From Brachybacterium paraconglomeratum (GTDB lineage Bacteria; Actinomycetota; Actinomycetes; Actinomycetales; Dermabacteraceae), in assembly GCF_003994255.1 (NCBI RefSeq), contig NZ_ML133852.1:1-64000 (forward strand): DNA of 64,000 bases, read 5' to 3'. The notes beneath the pieces were generated by a model. It searched no databases. It was not told the origin of the DNA and saw only the letters and a list, made by a program, of their open reading frames with translations. Shown here in pieces: positions 42,664-52,078 of the stretch. A program made the position numbers and the translations under genes. Each line of letters starts with the position of its first letter. The first letter of the stretch is position 1.

Positions 42664-43040
42664 CCAGCCACACCGCCTCCTTCACCGTGCAGATGGCCCC
42701 GGGCGCCCCGATCGACGGCGCCGCCGACCGCTTCTCCCTGACCAAGACCTGGACCGGCGAGGCCGAGGGCACCTCCCGCGGCACCATGCTCACCGCCGGC
42801 GACCCCGAGACCGGCAGCGCCGGCTACATCGCCAGCGAGCTCTTCGAGGGCAGCCTCGGCGGACGCACCGGCACCCTCGCTCTCCAGCAGCTCGGCACCA
42901 TGACGGGCGGCGCGCCTGCCCTGCAGTACGTGATCGTCCCCGGCTCCGGCACCGGCGACCTCGCCGGCACCACCGGCACCCTCGAGATCGGCGAGATCCA
43001 CGACGACGGCCGCCACGAGGTGCGCTTCACGCTGGGCTGA
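42660..43040 (+). CDS. DUF3224 domain protein
   Basis: 126 aa beta-barrel-like protein. Signature: SLTKTWTGEAEGTSRGTMLTAG, AGYIASELFEGSLGGRTGTLALQQLG and VPGSGTGDLAGTTGTLEI. The family resembles allene-oxide-cyclase/lipocalin barrels; its function is unknown. Translationally coupled to the AraC regulator. Confidence 0.88.
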   Translation: MTSHTASFTVQMAPGAPIDGAADRFSLTKTWTGEAEGTSRGTMLTAGDPETGSAGYIASELFEGSLGGRTGTLALQQLGTMTGGAPALQYVIVPGSGTGDLAGTTGTLEIGEIHDDGRHEVRFTLG

Positions 43041-43058
43041 GCCGTTCCCCGCCCGCAC

Positions 43059-43064
43059 TAGAGT
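43059..43064 (+). promoter_or_regulatory. -10 box TAGAGT of a leaderless coaD promoter
   Basis: TAGAGT is followed by 7 nt and the ATG at 43072. An upstream in-frame GTG at 43063 overlaps the box itself, which argues for the ATG start. Confidence 0.6.
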
Positions 43065-43071
43065 GAACGCC

Positions 43072-43563
43072 ATGACCACCGTCGTCCTGCCCGGCTCCTT
43101 CGACCCCTTCACCCTGGGCCACCTCGACCTCACACGGCGCGCGACGGCCCTCGGCCACCACGTGATCGTCGCCGTCTCCCACAACCCCTCCAAGAAGGGG
43201 CTGCTGGACCTCGAGCAGCGCACCGGAGCGATCCGCGCCGCTCTCGCCGACGAGGGCCTCGCCGAGCAGACCGAGGTGCGGACCCTGCCCCGCGGCCTGC
43301 TCGTCGACTTCTGCCGCGAGGTCGGAGCGGGCGCCGTCGTGCGCGGGCTGCGCTCCCAGCTCGACCTCTCCTACGAGGAGCCGATGGCGCGGATGAACCA
43401 CCACCTCGCCGGGACCGACACCGTCTTCCTCCTCACCGACCAGTCCCTCGCCCACATCTCCTCCTCCCTCGTCCGCGAGGTGCACGCCCTCGGCGGTGAC
43501 GTCTCCGACATGCTCCCCGCCGCCTCGCTGGAGGCGCTCCGCACCGCCTCTGACCTACGCTGA
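43072..43563 (+). CDS. coaD: Phosphopantetheine adenylyltransferase
   Basis: 163 aa nucleotidyltransferase; penultimate step of coenzyme A synthesis. The ATP-binding motif is GSFDPFTLGHLDL (8-20). Other signatures are VVRGLRSQLDLSYEEPMARMNHHLAG and HISSSLVREVHALGGDVSDMLP. Length is typical with the ATG start. yceD begins 4 bp downstream. Confidence 0.96.
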   Translation: MTTVVLPGSFDPFTLGHLDLTRRATALGHHVIVAVSHNPSKKGLLDLEQRTGAIRAALADEGLAEQTEVRTLPRGLLVDFCREVGAGAVVRGLRSQLDLSYEEPMARMNHHLAGTDTVFLLTDQSLAHISSSLVREVHALGGDVSDMLPAASLEALRTASDLR

Positions 43564-43567
43564 GCAG

Positions 43568-44155
43568 ATGACCACCGACGCCACCCCCACCTCGCCGCTC
43601 GACGACGCCCTGCGCTTCGACGCCGTCGACCTCGTCGGCCGCACCGGCACGCACCGCCGCGTCGAGCACACCGTCCCCGCCCCGGCCCGCGAGGCCGGCG
43701 GCCTCGCCATGCAGGTCGCCGAGGGCGACCCCATCGCGATCGAGCTCGAGCTCGAATCCGTGGTCGAGGGCATCTACGCCCACGGCACCGTCACCGCCCA
43801 CCTCGAGGGCGAGTGCTCGCGCTGCCTCGACCCCGTCGACCAGGACATCGCCACCCGCTTCGACGAGCTGTTCCTCTACCCCGAGAAGGTCAAGGCCGAG
43901 GAGCGCGAGGACTCCGTCCTGCTCGTCGACGACGAGGTGCGCCTCGGCCCCGTGGTGCGCGACGCCCTCGCGATGGAGGCCGACGAGCGACCCCTGTGCC
44001 GCGAGGACTGCCCGGGCCTGTGCGCCCAGTGCGGCTTCCGCATGGAGGACGACCCCGACCACCACCACGAGGTCATCGACGAGCGCTTCGCCGCGCTGAA
44101 GGGCCTGTTCGACGAGGACCCGAAGGACGACGACGCGCAGGACGGGAAGGCCTGA
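43568..44155 (+). CDS. yceD: YceD/DUF177 family protein
   Basis: 195 aa. The DUF177 core has GTVTAHLEGECSRCLDPVDQDIATRFDELFLYP and ends with the zinc-type CREDCPGLCAQCGF. The family is associated with 23S rRNA accumulation and usually precedes rpmF. Here the next gene is rnc, overlapping the stop (TGATG), and no rpmF lies between. The C-terminal 20 residues are an acidic/Lys tail. Confidence 0.93.
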   Translation: MTTDATPTSPLDDALRFDAVDLVGRTGTHRRVEHTVPAPAREAGGLAMQVAEGDPIAIELELESVVEGIYAHGTVTAHLEGECSRCLDPVDQDIATRFDELFLYPEKVKAEEREDSVLLVDDEVRLGPVVRDALAMEADERPLCREDCPGLCAQCGFRMEDDPDHHHEVIDERFAALKGLFDEDPKDDDAQDGKA

Positions 44156-44907
44156 TGGCGCGCAGGCGCCGCGCCGCCGAGGCCGCCGCCCCGCAGGGCC
44201 TGCTGGACACGCTGCCGCTGGACGCCGGGCAGGCCGCGGACCTCACGGACTCCGGGCTGCTCGATCTCGCGCTCACGCACCGCTCCTACTCCTACGAGCA
44301 CGACGGCCTCCCGCACAACGAGCGGCTCGAGTTCCTCGGCGATGCCGTGCTGCAGCTCGCCGTCACCGAGCACCTCTACGCCGCCCACCCCACGCTGCCC
44401 GAGGGCGACCTGGCCCGGCGCCGCGCCGCGACCGTCTCGACCCGGGCGCTCGCCGTGATCGCCTCCCGCCTCGACCTCGGCGCCTACGTGCGCCTGGGCC
44501 GCGGGGAGGACCTCACCGGCGGCCGTGCCAAGGCCTCGATCCTCGCCGACACCACCGAGGCCGTGATCGGCGCGGTCCACCTCGCGCTCGGCCAGGACGT
44601 CTCGCGCCGCTTCGTGCTGGACCTGCTCAGCCCGATGCTCGACTCCGACGAGTTCCTCGAGGCGGGCTACGACTTCAAGTCCCGCCTGCAGGAGATCGCC
44701 GCCGCGGAGGGCAAGGACGTGGTCTACGCGCTCACGGAGTCGGGCCTCGAGCACCAGAAGACCTTCACCGCGACCGTCACCGTCGAGGGGGTCGTCACCG
44801 CCCGCGGCGACGGCGCCTCGAAGAAGGACGCCGAGCTCGCCGCCGCCCAGAACGCGGTGCGGGGCGTCCTCGCCGAGCGCGGCGAGTCCCTCATCCCCAG
44901 GGGCTGA
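44155..44907 (+). CDS. rnc: Ribonuclease III
   Basis: 250 aa. The RNase III catalytic signature NERLEFLGDAVL is at residues 55-66, with the second acidic pair in ADTTEAVIGAVHL. The C-terminal dsRNA-binding domain (about 175-242) ends GDGASKKDAELAAAQNAV. It processes rRNA precursors and degrades dsRNA. Coupled to yceD; mutM begins 4 bp downstream. Confidence 0.96.
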   Translation: MARRRRAAEAAAPQGLLDTLPLDAGQAADLTDSGLLDLALTHRSYSYEHDGLPHNERLEFLGDAVLQLAVTEHLYAAHPTLPEGDLARRRAATVSTRALAVIASRLDLGAYVRLGRGEDLTGGRAKASILADTTEAVIGAVHLALGQDVSRRFVLDLLSPMLDSDEFLEAGYDFKSRLQEIAAAEGKDVVYALTESGLEHQKTFTATVTVEGVVTARGDGASKKDAELAAAQNAVRGVLAERGESLIPRG

Positions 44908-44911
44908 CCCG

Positions 44912-45850
44912 ATGCCCGAGCTGCCCGAGGTCGAGGTGGTGCGGCGCGGCCTCGAGCCCCGCACCGTCGGCCGCACCATCACCGCGCTCGAGGTGCTCGA
45001 GCCCCGCTCCCTGCGCCGCCAGGCCGGGGGAGAGGACCGCCTGCGCGCGGCCCTCGTCGGCTCCCGGCTCACCGCCGTGGTGCGGCGCGGAAAGTTCCTG
45101 TGGTGGCGCCTCGCGGAGCCGGGCGGGGCCGAGGCCGGGGAGGCGCTGATGGCGCACCTCGGCATGAGCGGGCAGCTGCGGATGAGCACGCCCGGCGCGA
45201 CGACCGAGCCGTCGGTGGAGCTGTCCGAGGGCCCGGCCTCCGACCCGATGCGGCACCGCCGCGTCAGCCTGCACCTGGACGACGGGGCGCGGCTCGACTT
45301 CGTCGACCAGCGGATCTTCGGCGGGCTGTGGACGAGTCCGCTCCTCGAGGCGGAGGGCGGGGTCCTCGCCGGCGTGGGCAGCCCCGACGCCCTGCTGCCG
45401 GAGGACGCCTCGCACATCGCGCGCGACCTGCTTGATCCGGCCGCGGACCTGTCCGGGATCGCCCGGGCGCTGCGCTCCCGGCGCAGCGCCGTGAAGTCGC
45501 TGCTGCTGAACCAGGAGATCGTCTCCGGGATCGGGAACATCTACGCCGACGAGGCGCTGTGGGCGGCGCGGATCCGGTACGACACCCCGGGCGCGGCTCT
45601 CGGCCCCCGTCAGGCGCCGGCGCTGCTGCGCGCCGCCCGCGACGTGATGGAGCGGGCGCTCGAGGTGGGAGGGACGAGCTTCGACGCGCTGTACGTGAAC
45701 GTCGACGGGCGCAGCGGGTACTTCGCCCGGAGCTTGAACGCGTACGGCAAGGAGGGCGAGCCGTGCCCGCGCTGCGGCACCGTGATGCGGCGCGTGATGC
45801 ACGCGAACCGCTCCTCGCACTTCTGCCCGAGGTGCCAGCGGAGACGCTGA
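44912..45850 (+). CDS. mutM: Formamidopyrimidine-DNA glycosylase
   Basis: 312 aa. Catalytic Pro2-Glu3 in MPELPEVEVVRRGL. The H2TH domain has LLNQEIVSGIGNIYADEALW. The C-terminal zinc finger is CPRCGTVMRRV...CPRCQ. It removes 8-oxoguanine and opened purines and nicks the AP site. Slightly longer than E. coli Fpg because of loops near SEGPASDPMRH and GVLAGVGSPD. Adjacent to rnc, as in many actinobacteria. Confidence 0.96.
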   Translation: MPELPEVEVVRRGLEPRTVGRTITALEVLEPRSLRRQAGGEDRLRAALVGSRLTAVVRRGKFLWWRLAEPGGAEAGEALMAHLGMSGQLRMSTPGATTEPSVELSEGPASDPMRHRRVSLHLDDGARLDFVDQRIFGGLWTSPLLEAEGGVLAGVGSPDALLPEDASHIARDLLDPAADLSGIARALRSRRSAVKSLLLNQEIVSGIGNIYADEALWAARIRYDTPGAALGPRQAPALLRAARDVMERALEVGGTSFDALYVNVDGRSGYFARSLNAYGKEGEPCPRCGTVMRRVMHANRSSHFCPRCQRRR

Positions 45851-45873
45851 GACCCGCGTCGTCCCCGGTGCGA

Positions 45874-45879
45874 TAGATT
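45874..45879 (+). promoter_or_regulatory. -10-like TAGATT upstream of the response regulator
   Basis: TAGATT lies in the 63-bp gap after mutM, 35 bp before the GTG start, which has its own GAGGAAGGAC ribosome binding site. This suggests the regulator is transcribed independently of mutM. Confidence 0.4.
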
Positions 45880-45913
45880 TCGACGTGCCCGCCGAGATGA
45901 GGAAGGACGCCAC

Positions 45914-46543
45914 GTGACAGCGACCCAGCAGGACGGCCCGATCCGCGTGATGCTCGTCGACGACCACGAGGTGGTCCGCCGCGGCATCGTCACCGCGATC
46001 GACGCGAGCCCCGCCCTCACCGTGATCGGCGAGGCGTCCTCCGTCGCCGAGGCGACCCGGCGCCTCCCCGCCATCCGCCCCCAGGTGCTGCTGGTCGACC
46101 TCCAGCTGCCCGACGGCACCGGCATCGACGTCATGAAGGTCGCTCGCGAGCTCGACCCCGAGCAGAGGATGCTGGTGCTGACCAGCTTCGACGACGACGC
46201 GGCGCTGCGCGAGTCGCGCGCCGCGGGCGCCGCGGGCCTGATGCTGAAGTCCGCCCGCTCCCAGGAGATCGTCGAGGCGATCCAGGCCGTGCACGCCGGT
46301 CGCCCCGTCTGGCCCGCCGATCGCGTCGAGGACGGTCCGGACCTGTCCGAGTCCGATCAGCGGATCGTCGAGCTGATCGGCGACGGGCACTCCAACCGCG
46401 AGATCGCGGGCGCCCTCGGCATCGCGGAGAAGACGGTGAAGAACCGCGTCACCGTCATCCTGCAGACCCTCGGCATGCAGCGACGCACCCAGGTCGCGGC
46501 GATGGTCGCGGCCCGCCGCCGGGCGGGATGGAAGACGCAGTAG
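45914..46543 (+). CDS. NarL/LuxR-type response regulator (DosR/DevR-like)
   Basis: 209 aa. The receiver domain has phospho-acceptor Asp62 (LLVDLQLPDG), acidic pair VDDHE, Thr90 and Lys112. The C-terminal LuxR-type helix-turn-helix reads DQRIVELIGDGHSNREIAGALGIAEKTVKNRVT. The architecture is that of DevR/DosR. The GAF histidine kinase gene ends 4 bases away on the opposite strand, so the two are convergent; it is the obvious partner. By context it may control cydABDC. Confidence 0.88.
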   Translation: MTATQQDGPIRVMLVDDHEVVRRGIVTAIDASPALTVIGEASSVAEATRRLPAIRPQVLLVDLQLPDGTGIDVMKVARELDPEQRMLVLTSFDDDAALRESRAAGAAGLMLKSARSQEIVEAIQAVHAGRPVWPADRVEDGPDLSESDQRIVELIGDGHSNREIAGALGIAEKTVKNRVTVILQTLGMQRRTQVAAMVAARRRAGWKTQ

Positions 46544-46546
46544 GCG

Positions 46547-47656
46547 TCACGCCACCGGCAGCGTCACCCGCCACGAGATCATCGTGCCCGGCTCGAGGGT
46601 GATCGCGTCCACCCAGCCCGAATGGCGCCGGGCCCGCGAGGACATGTTCGCGAGCCCCGAGCGGCGCCGCACCGTCGGGTCGATCCCGCGGCCGTTGTCC
46701 GAGACGTTCACCTGCACCACCCGGTCCACGCCCTCGGAGAACACGCTCACGGAGACCGCGACCGCGGTGGCATGCGCGTGACGGGCGGCGTTGGCGAGGC
46801 ACTCCCGCACCACCGCGACCACGTCGTCGGCGATCTCCGGCGGCAGCTCAGCGTCCATCTCCGCGGGATGCGGGGGCAGGCGCAGCGAGGGCACGAACCC
46901 GAGGCCGGCGGTCGCGAGCCCCACCTCGCGGCGCAGCTGCTCGGTGAGCGTCGCCTCCGCCCGCTCCCGGCGCAGGGACTGCACGATCAGCCGGATCTGC
47001 GCGACCGCGTTCTCGACCCCCTGCACGGAGACCGCGACCGAGGAGCGGATCCGCGCCTTCGACGGGGTCACGTCCGGGGAGCCGAGGGAGTCCACCAGCC
47101 CTTCGAGCTCCATGCCCACCGCGAACAGCTCCTGGATCGCGAGATCGTGCAGATCGCGCGCGATCCGTCCGCGCTCGTCGTCGATCTCGGAGTCGGCCTG
47201 CAGGGTCGGGACGCGCAGGGTGAGGCCGACGAGCCCCGCGAGCGCGTCGAGCCGCTCCCGGTCCGCGGCGCTGAACTCCTCAGAGCCCTCCGGGCGCAGC
47301 ACCCCGAGCAGCCCGGTGCCGTGCTCGGCCGCATCGATCACGGCGAGCATCGCGCGGCAGCTCTCCGCGCCGACGGCGAAGGTCTCGATCCGCTCGAGCG
47401 CATCGGCGTCGGCGTGCTCGAGCGCCACCCCGATCGGATGCGCGGAGGGCACCTGCTCGCCGAGCAGGGAGGGGGCGTCGGGCCCGTCGACCATCTCGAT
47501 CGCCCACGCCTCGCGGTCCAGGGGCATCACGAGCACGGCGCTGCGGGCGCGGAGATCGGTGCGGGCCGAGCGGAGCATCAGGTCCAGGAGGTCCTCGGTC
47601 TCCCCGCCGGCGAGGACGGCGCCGGCGAGGTCCTGGATGCGGGGGCGGTCTCTCAT
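46547..47656 (-). CDS. GAF-domain sensor histidine kinase (DosS/DevS-like)
   Basis: 369 aa, soluble. A single GAF-like domain (about 10-150) is followed by HisKA_3 with phospho-acceptor His170 in RGRIARDLHDLAIQELFAVGMELEG and a HATPase_c domain (ECLANAARHAHATAV...VSDNGRGIDP). This kinase type pairs with NarL-family regulators such as DosR. Whether the GAF domain holds haem or another redox cofactor cannot be read. The start overlaps the cydC stop (ATGA), so the kinase is made with the bd oxidase assembly genes. Confidence 0.9.
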   Translation of the reverse strand: MRDRPRIQDLAGAVLAGGETEDLLDLMLRSARTDLRARSAVLVMPLDREAWAIEMVDGPDAPSLLGEQVPSAHPIGVALEHADADALERIETFAVGAESCRAMLAVIDAAEHGTGLLGVLRPEGSEEFSAADRERLDALAGLVGLTLRVPTLQADSEIDDERGRIARDLHDLAIQELFAVGMELEGLVDSLGSPDVTPSKARIRSSVAVSVQGVENAVAQIRLIVQSLRRERAEATLTEQLRREVGLATAGLGFVPSLRLPPHPAEMDAELPPEIADDVVAVVRECLANAARHAHATAVAVSVSVFSEGVDRVVQVNVSDNGRGIDPTVRRRSGLANMSSRARRHSGWVDAITLEPGTMISWRVTLPVA

Positions 47657-49302
47657 CGGGGCTCTCCGATCCTGAGGACGGGCGTGTCGGCGGGGACCGC
47701 CTCGGGGCGATGGGTGACGACGACGACCGTGGACGAGGCCGGGACGAGGGACTCGTCGCCCGGGGTGAGCAGCGCCGCGAGCAGGGCGTCGCCGCGGGCG
47801 GTGTCCAGGTGCTCGGTCGGCTCGTCCAGCAGCAGCACCGGTCCGCGACGCACCACGGCGCGGGCCAGCAGCAGGCGGCGCCGCTCGCCGCCGGAGACCG
47901 TGGTCCCGTCGGGGCCGAGCATCGTCTCGAGCCCATGGGGGAGGGTCGCGAGCCAGTCGTCGAGGCCGACGGCGGCGAGCGCCGCGAGGGCCTCGTCGTC
48001 GGAGAGGTCCCTGCGCACCACGCGCAGGTTCTCCCGCAGCGTGGTCGCGAAGACGTGCCCGTCCTCGGCGAACATCGTCACCGCCTCGCGGAGCGAGGCG
48101 GCATCGCTCGAGACCTCGCCGCCCAGCGGGGCGAGGAGCCCGGCGAGGGTCGCCAGCAGTGTCGACTTCCCGCTGCCGGAGGGGCCGACGACCGCGAGGC
48201 GGGAGCCGGGGGCGAGGTCGAGGTCCAGGCCGCGGACGCACGGCGCGTCGGGGGACCAGCCGGCCGTGAGGTCGCGGGCGGTCAGGCTCGCCGTGGCGGG
48301 ACGCTCGGCGGGGACCGGGGCGGAGCCGTCGCCCCCGCCGCCCTCGCCGATCAGCGCGTCGAGGCGCTCCGCGGCGGCGCGGGAGCGGGCGTGCTGGGTC
48401 GCCGCGGCGGGCAGGGCGGTCGCCGCCTCGAAGGAGGACAGGGGCAGCAGGAGCAGGATCCCGATCTGCCCGGCGGAGAGGTCCCCGGCGGTCCAGGCGG
48501 CGCCCGCGGCCAGCAGTGATCCGGTCACCGCGAGGACCATGCTCGCGGGCACCGCGGCGGCCGCGAACGCGGCGGGGCGGGCGGCCCGGTCGATCGCGGC
48601 GTCGTGCGCGGACTGCGCGGCGGCGAGGCGGGCGAGGGCCCCGTCGAGCCGGCCGTCGACCCGCAGCGAGGTCGCGTCGTCGAGGATCTCCAGGGAGTGG
48701 GAGGTGACGTCGCCGCGGGTGGTGAGCAGGGCCTGCTCAGTGAGCGCGGCGGCGCGGTGCGCGAAGTACGGCGCGGCCACCGCCGCCAGCAGCAGCGAGG
48801 CCGCCATCGCGGCCGTCGCGGGCAGGGACAGCGGTGCGAAGGTCGCCAGCACCACGACGAGCATCACGGCCGCGACCAGGGCGGGCACGATCGCCTTGAT
48901 GACGTGGTCGCCGAGCTCCTGCGCGTCATCGCCCAGCCGGGAGAGCAGCTCGCCGCGCCGCAGCCGCGTCAGGGCGTCGTCGGTGCGGGAGGCGAGCGCC
49001 GTGAACAGCGAGGTGCGCAGCGAGACCACGCCCCGCAGCGCCACGTCGTGGGTGAGCATCCGCTCCAGCCAGCGGAACACGCCGCGGGAGACGCCGAGGG
49101 CGCGCACCATCACCACGGCGACGGTCAGGTCGAGCACCGGCGGCATGGTCCAGGCGCGCGTGACGAGATAGGCGGAGACCGCGGCGAGCGCGAAGGCGGA
49201 GCCGAGGGTCGCGACCGCGGCGAGGACCGCGGCGAGGAGCCGCGCGGGCGGGATCGCGAGGGCGCGCTCGGCGCGGCGCAGCGGGGCGGCCTGGGCGGTC
49301 AT
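47653..49302 (-). CDS. cydC: ABC exporter CydC, cytochrome bd assembly
   Basis: 549 aa. Six hydrophobic helices (about 20-310), then an ATPase domain with Walker A GPSGSGKST, signature VSGGERRRLLLARA and Walker B PVLLLDEPTEHLD. With CydD it forms the heterodimeric exporter (thiol/haem-linked) needed for assembly of cytochrome bd. The start overlaps the cydD stop (ATGA). Confidence 0.94.
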   Translation of the reverse strand: MTAQAAPLRRAERALAIPPARLLAAVLAAVATLGSAFALAAVSAYLVTRAWTMPPVLDLTVAVVMVRALGVSRGVFRWLERMLTHDVALRGVVSLRTSLFTALASRTDDALTRLRRGELLSRLGDDAQELGDHVIKAIVPALVAAVMLVVVLATFAPLSLPATAAMAASLLLAAVAAPYFAHRAAALTEQALLTTRGDVTSHSLEILDDATSLRVDGRLDGALARLAAAQSAHDAAIDRAARPAAFAAAAVPASMVLAVTGSLLAAGAAWTAGDLSAGQIGILLLLPLSSFEAATALPAAATQHARSRAAAERLDALIGEGGGGDGSAPVPAERPATASLTARDLTAGWSPDAPCVRGLDLDLAPGSRLAVVGPSGSGKSTLLATLAGLLAPLGGEVSSDAASLREAVTMFAEDGHVFATTLRENLRVVRRDLSDDEALAALAAVGLDDWLATLPHGLETMLGPDGTTVSGGERRRLLLARAVVRRGPVLLLDEPTEHLDTARGDALLAALLTPGDESLVPASSTVVVVTHRPEAVPADTPVLRIGEPR

Positions 49303-50981
49303 GCGGAGACCTCCGCTCGCGAGTCGACGGAGACGATGTCGTCGGCCGCCTCGACGAGGCGGGAGCGGTGGGCGACGACGAGCACGGTGCGGCCCTGGGC
49401 GCGCAGCTCGCCCAGCAGGTCCAGCACGATCTGCTCGGCGGCGCCGTCGAGATGGGCGGTCGGCTCGTCGAGCACGACCAGCGGGGCGGGGGAGAGCAGG
49501 GCGCGGGCCAGCGCCAGGCGCTGCCGCTCGCCGAGGGAGAGTCCCTGCCCGCGGCGGCCCAGGTCCGCGTCGAGGCCGCGGTGCGCGATGACGGCGTCGA
49601 GGCCGACGGCGGCCGCGGCGGCCCTGAGCTCGTCGTCGTCCGCGTCCGGGCGGGCGCCGGCGAGGACCTCGCGCAGGGTGCCGGGCGGGAGCACGGGCCG
49701 CTGGGGGAGCAGCGCGATCTGGTCCCAGAGGCTGCGGCGCTCCAGCTCGCGCACGTCGGTCACGGTGCCGTCGGCGGCGATCACCTCGGCGCGGCCCTGC
49801 TCGGACTCCAGCAGGCCCAGCAGCACCTGCACGGCGGTGGTCTTCCCGGCTCCGGAGGGGCCGGTCAGCGCGGTGATGCGGCCGGGGTGGACCTCGAGCT
49901 CGGCCGCGTGCGGGGCGAGCCCGTCGCGCGAGGCGACGCTCACGCCGCGCAGGGCGAGGGTCGCGCCGGCGAGGTCGGGGGAGGGGCGGGTCCCGTCGGC
50001 CGGGGCGTGCTCGTCGAGCACCTCGAAGGCCGCGCCGACCGCGGCGAGGCCGTCGGTGGAGGAGTGGTACTGGGAGCCGACATTGCGCAGCGGCTGGTAC
50101 ACCTCGGGGGCGAGGACCAGCACCGCGAGCGCCGGGGCGAGGTCCATCTCCCCGTAGACGAGCCGCATGCCGATCGAGACGGCGACCAGCGCCACGCACA
50201 GGGTCGCGAGCAGCTCGAGCACCATCGAGGAGAGGAAGGCGAACTTCAGCGAGCCCATGGCGGAGGAGCGGTGACGGTCGCCGAGGGTCTCCACCACCCG
50301 CTCCGGGCCGCGCTCGCGGCCGAGGGCGCGCAGGGTGGGCAGGCCCTCGACGAGGTCCAGCAGCTGGGACCACAGGGAGCGCATGTCCGCCAGCAGCCTC
50401 TCGGAGCGGCCCACGGTCATCTTCCCCACCAGGATCATGAACAGCGGCACGAGCGGTAGGGTGACCAGGGCGATCACGGCGCTGAGCGGATCGAGCAGCG
50501 CGATCGTCAGCAGGCACAGCGGGGTGACCGTCGCCGAGAGCATCAGCTGGGGGACGTAGCCCACCAGATAGGGGCGCAGCTTCTCCAGCCCCGTCGTCGC
50601 CAGCGCCGTCACGTCCGCGCCGCGGCCGGCCCCGGCCCGCGGGCCGAGCCGGGCGGCGTGGGCGAGGACCCGGGCGCGCAGGTCGCTGATCGCGGCGGTC
50701 GCGGCGCGGTGCGCGGTCGCCTCCTCGACCAGCACCGCCCCCGCCCGCACGGCGAGCGCGAGGACCAGCAGGGCGAGCATCCCCGGGGCGTCCGCGGGGA
50801 CGTCCCGCTCGACGAGCAGCCGCGCGCCGAGGTGCGCGATCACCAGCGCCGTGACGATCACGGACGCGGCCTGGACGAGCCCGAGGACCACGGTCCGCGC
50901 GACATGGGCGCGCGCGGCGCGCACCTCCCGGACCAGTCGGGGGTCCAGAGGTGCTCGCCGCACGCGCGTGGGGGTGCTCAC
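49299..50981 (-). CDS. cydD: ABC exporter CydD, cytochrome bd assembly
   Basis: 560 aa. Same exporter architecture as CydC: transmembrane region, then Walker A GPSGAGKTT, signature LSLGERQRLALARALL and Walker B PLVVLDEPTAHLD. The start overlaps the cydB stop by 4 bp (GTGA). Two half-transporters placed after the oxidase genes give the cydABDC order common in actinobacteria and bacilli. Confidence 0.94.
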   Translation of the reverse strand: MSTPTRVRRAPLDPRLVREVRAARAHVARTVVLGLVQAASVIVTALVIAHLGARLLVERDVPADAPGMLALLVLALAVRAGAVLVEEATAHRAATAAISDLRARVLAHAARLGPRAGAGRGADVTALATTGLEKLRPYLVGYVPQLMLSATVTPLCLLTIALLDPLSAVIALVTLPLVPLFMILVGKMTVGRSERLLADMRSLWSQLLDLVEGLPTLRALGRERGPERVVETLGDRHRSSAMGSLKFAFLSSMVLELLATLCVALVAVSIGMRLVYGEMDLAPALAVLVLAPEVYQPLRNVGSQYHSSTDGLAAVGAAFEVLDEHAPADGTRPSPDLAGATLALRGVSVASRDGLAPHAAELEVHPGRITALTGPSGAGKTTAVQVLLGLLESEQGRAEVIAADGTVTDVRELERRSLWDQIALLPQRPVLPPGTLREVLAGARPDADDDELRAAAAAVGLDAVIAHRGLDADLGRRGQGLSLGERQRLALARALLSPAPLVVLDEPTAHLDGAAEQIVLDLLGELRAQGRTVLVVAHRSRLVEAADDIVSVDSRAEVSA

Positions 50982-52060
50982 TCCTGGCCGAACGCTTCCC
51001 GGTAGCCCGCCCGCGCCTTCTCGACGAGGCCCTCGCCGGGGGCGGGGGAGTCCTCGTCGGTGATCCGATGGCGGAAGACCCGGTAGGTCCAGATCGTGTA
51101 CGCGATGACGATCGGCAGCAGGATCGCGAGGGCGATCAGCATCACCGTCAGCGTGTGCTCGGTCGAGGAGGCGTTCGCGACGGTGAGCGAGTTCGCCGGG
51201 TCGTTCGAGGCCGGCATGACGTACGGGAACAGGCCGCCGAACAGGGTGATCGTCGCCGCGGCGATCGCGGTGGTGGTCGCTCCGAAGGCGAGGCCCTCAC
51301 GACGGGCACGGCCCAGCGGCACCACCGCGACCAGCGCCGCCGCCGCGATCGCGAGCGGGATCAGGGTCCACGGCGTGTTCGAGTGCGCGAGCTGGAACCA
51401 CAGCAGGTAGGCGGCGCCGGCCACGATCGTCGGCCACACGAGCCGGCTCGCGAGGCGGTGGGCGTCCTGGCGCAGCGGGCCCTCGATCTTCAGGGTCAGG
51501 TACAGGGTGCCGTGCAGCCAGAACAGCAGCACGAACACGAGCCCGCCCAGCAGCGCGAAGGGGTTCAGCAGACCCAGCAGCGAGGTGGTCACCCAGTGGT
51601 TCTGGTCGATCGCGACGCCGGCGACGATGTTCGAGAAGGCCACGCCCCACAGCAGGGCCGGTGCGAAGCCGCCGATCACGTGCACCACGTCCCAGGAGGT
51701 GCGCCAGCGGTCGTCCTCGTGCTTCTCGCGCCACTTGAAGGCGCACACCCGCACGATCAGCACCAGCAGCAGGAGCAGCAGGGCGAGGTAGAAGCCCGAG
51801 AACAGGGTGGCGTACCACTCGGGGAAGGCCGCGAAGAGCAGCGCGCCGCCGGTGATCACCCACACCTCGTTGCCGTCCCAGACGGGGCCGATCGTGCGCA
51901 GGATCGTGCCGCGGGTGCCGGGGCCGCGGCGCCAGAAGGCGGCCACGTTCATCTGCACGCCGAAGTCGAAGCCCTCGAGCACGAAGTAGCCCAGGAAGAA
52001 GAAGCCGATCAGCGCGAACCAGAGGGTCTGCAGGACCGTGGGGTCGAGCATGGTGTCCAT
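50978..52060 (-). CDS. cydB: Cytochrome bd ubiquinol oxidase, subunit II
   Basis: 360 aa, about eight or nine membrane helices. N-terminal LQTLWFALIGFFFLGYFVLEGFDFGVQM, then RTIGPVWDGNEVWVITGGALLFAAFPEWYA, both CydB signatures. It partners CydA in the quinol oxidase with high oxygen affinity. 18 bp separate it from cydA. Confidence 0.96.
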   Translation of the reverse strand: MDTMLDPTVLQTLWFALIGFFFLGYFVLEGFDFGVQMNVAAFWRRGPGTRGTILRTIGPVWDGNEVWVITGGALLFAAFPEWYATLFSGFYLALLLLLLVLIVRVCAFKWREKHEDDRWRTSWDVVHVIGGFAPALLWGVAFSNIVAGVAIDQNHWVTTSLLGLLNPFALLGGLVFVLLFWLHGTLYLTLKIEGPLRQDAHRLASRLVWPTIVAGAAYLLWFQLAHSNTPWTLIPLAIAAAALVAVVPLGRARREGLAFGATTTAIAAATITLFGGLFPYVMPASNDPANSLTVANASSTEHTLTVMLIALAILLPIVIAYTIWTYRVFRHRITDEDSPAPGEGLVEKARAGYREAFGQE

Positions 52061-52078
52061 GAGCAGGTGGGTCCCTTC

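Noticed and set aside
46622..49171. Long plus-strand frame opposite the kinase and cydC
   Set aside because: The minus strand carries complete, motif-bearing GAF kinase and CydC genes. The plus-strand product is Ser/Arg-rich without family features.
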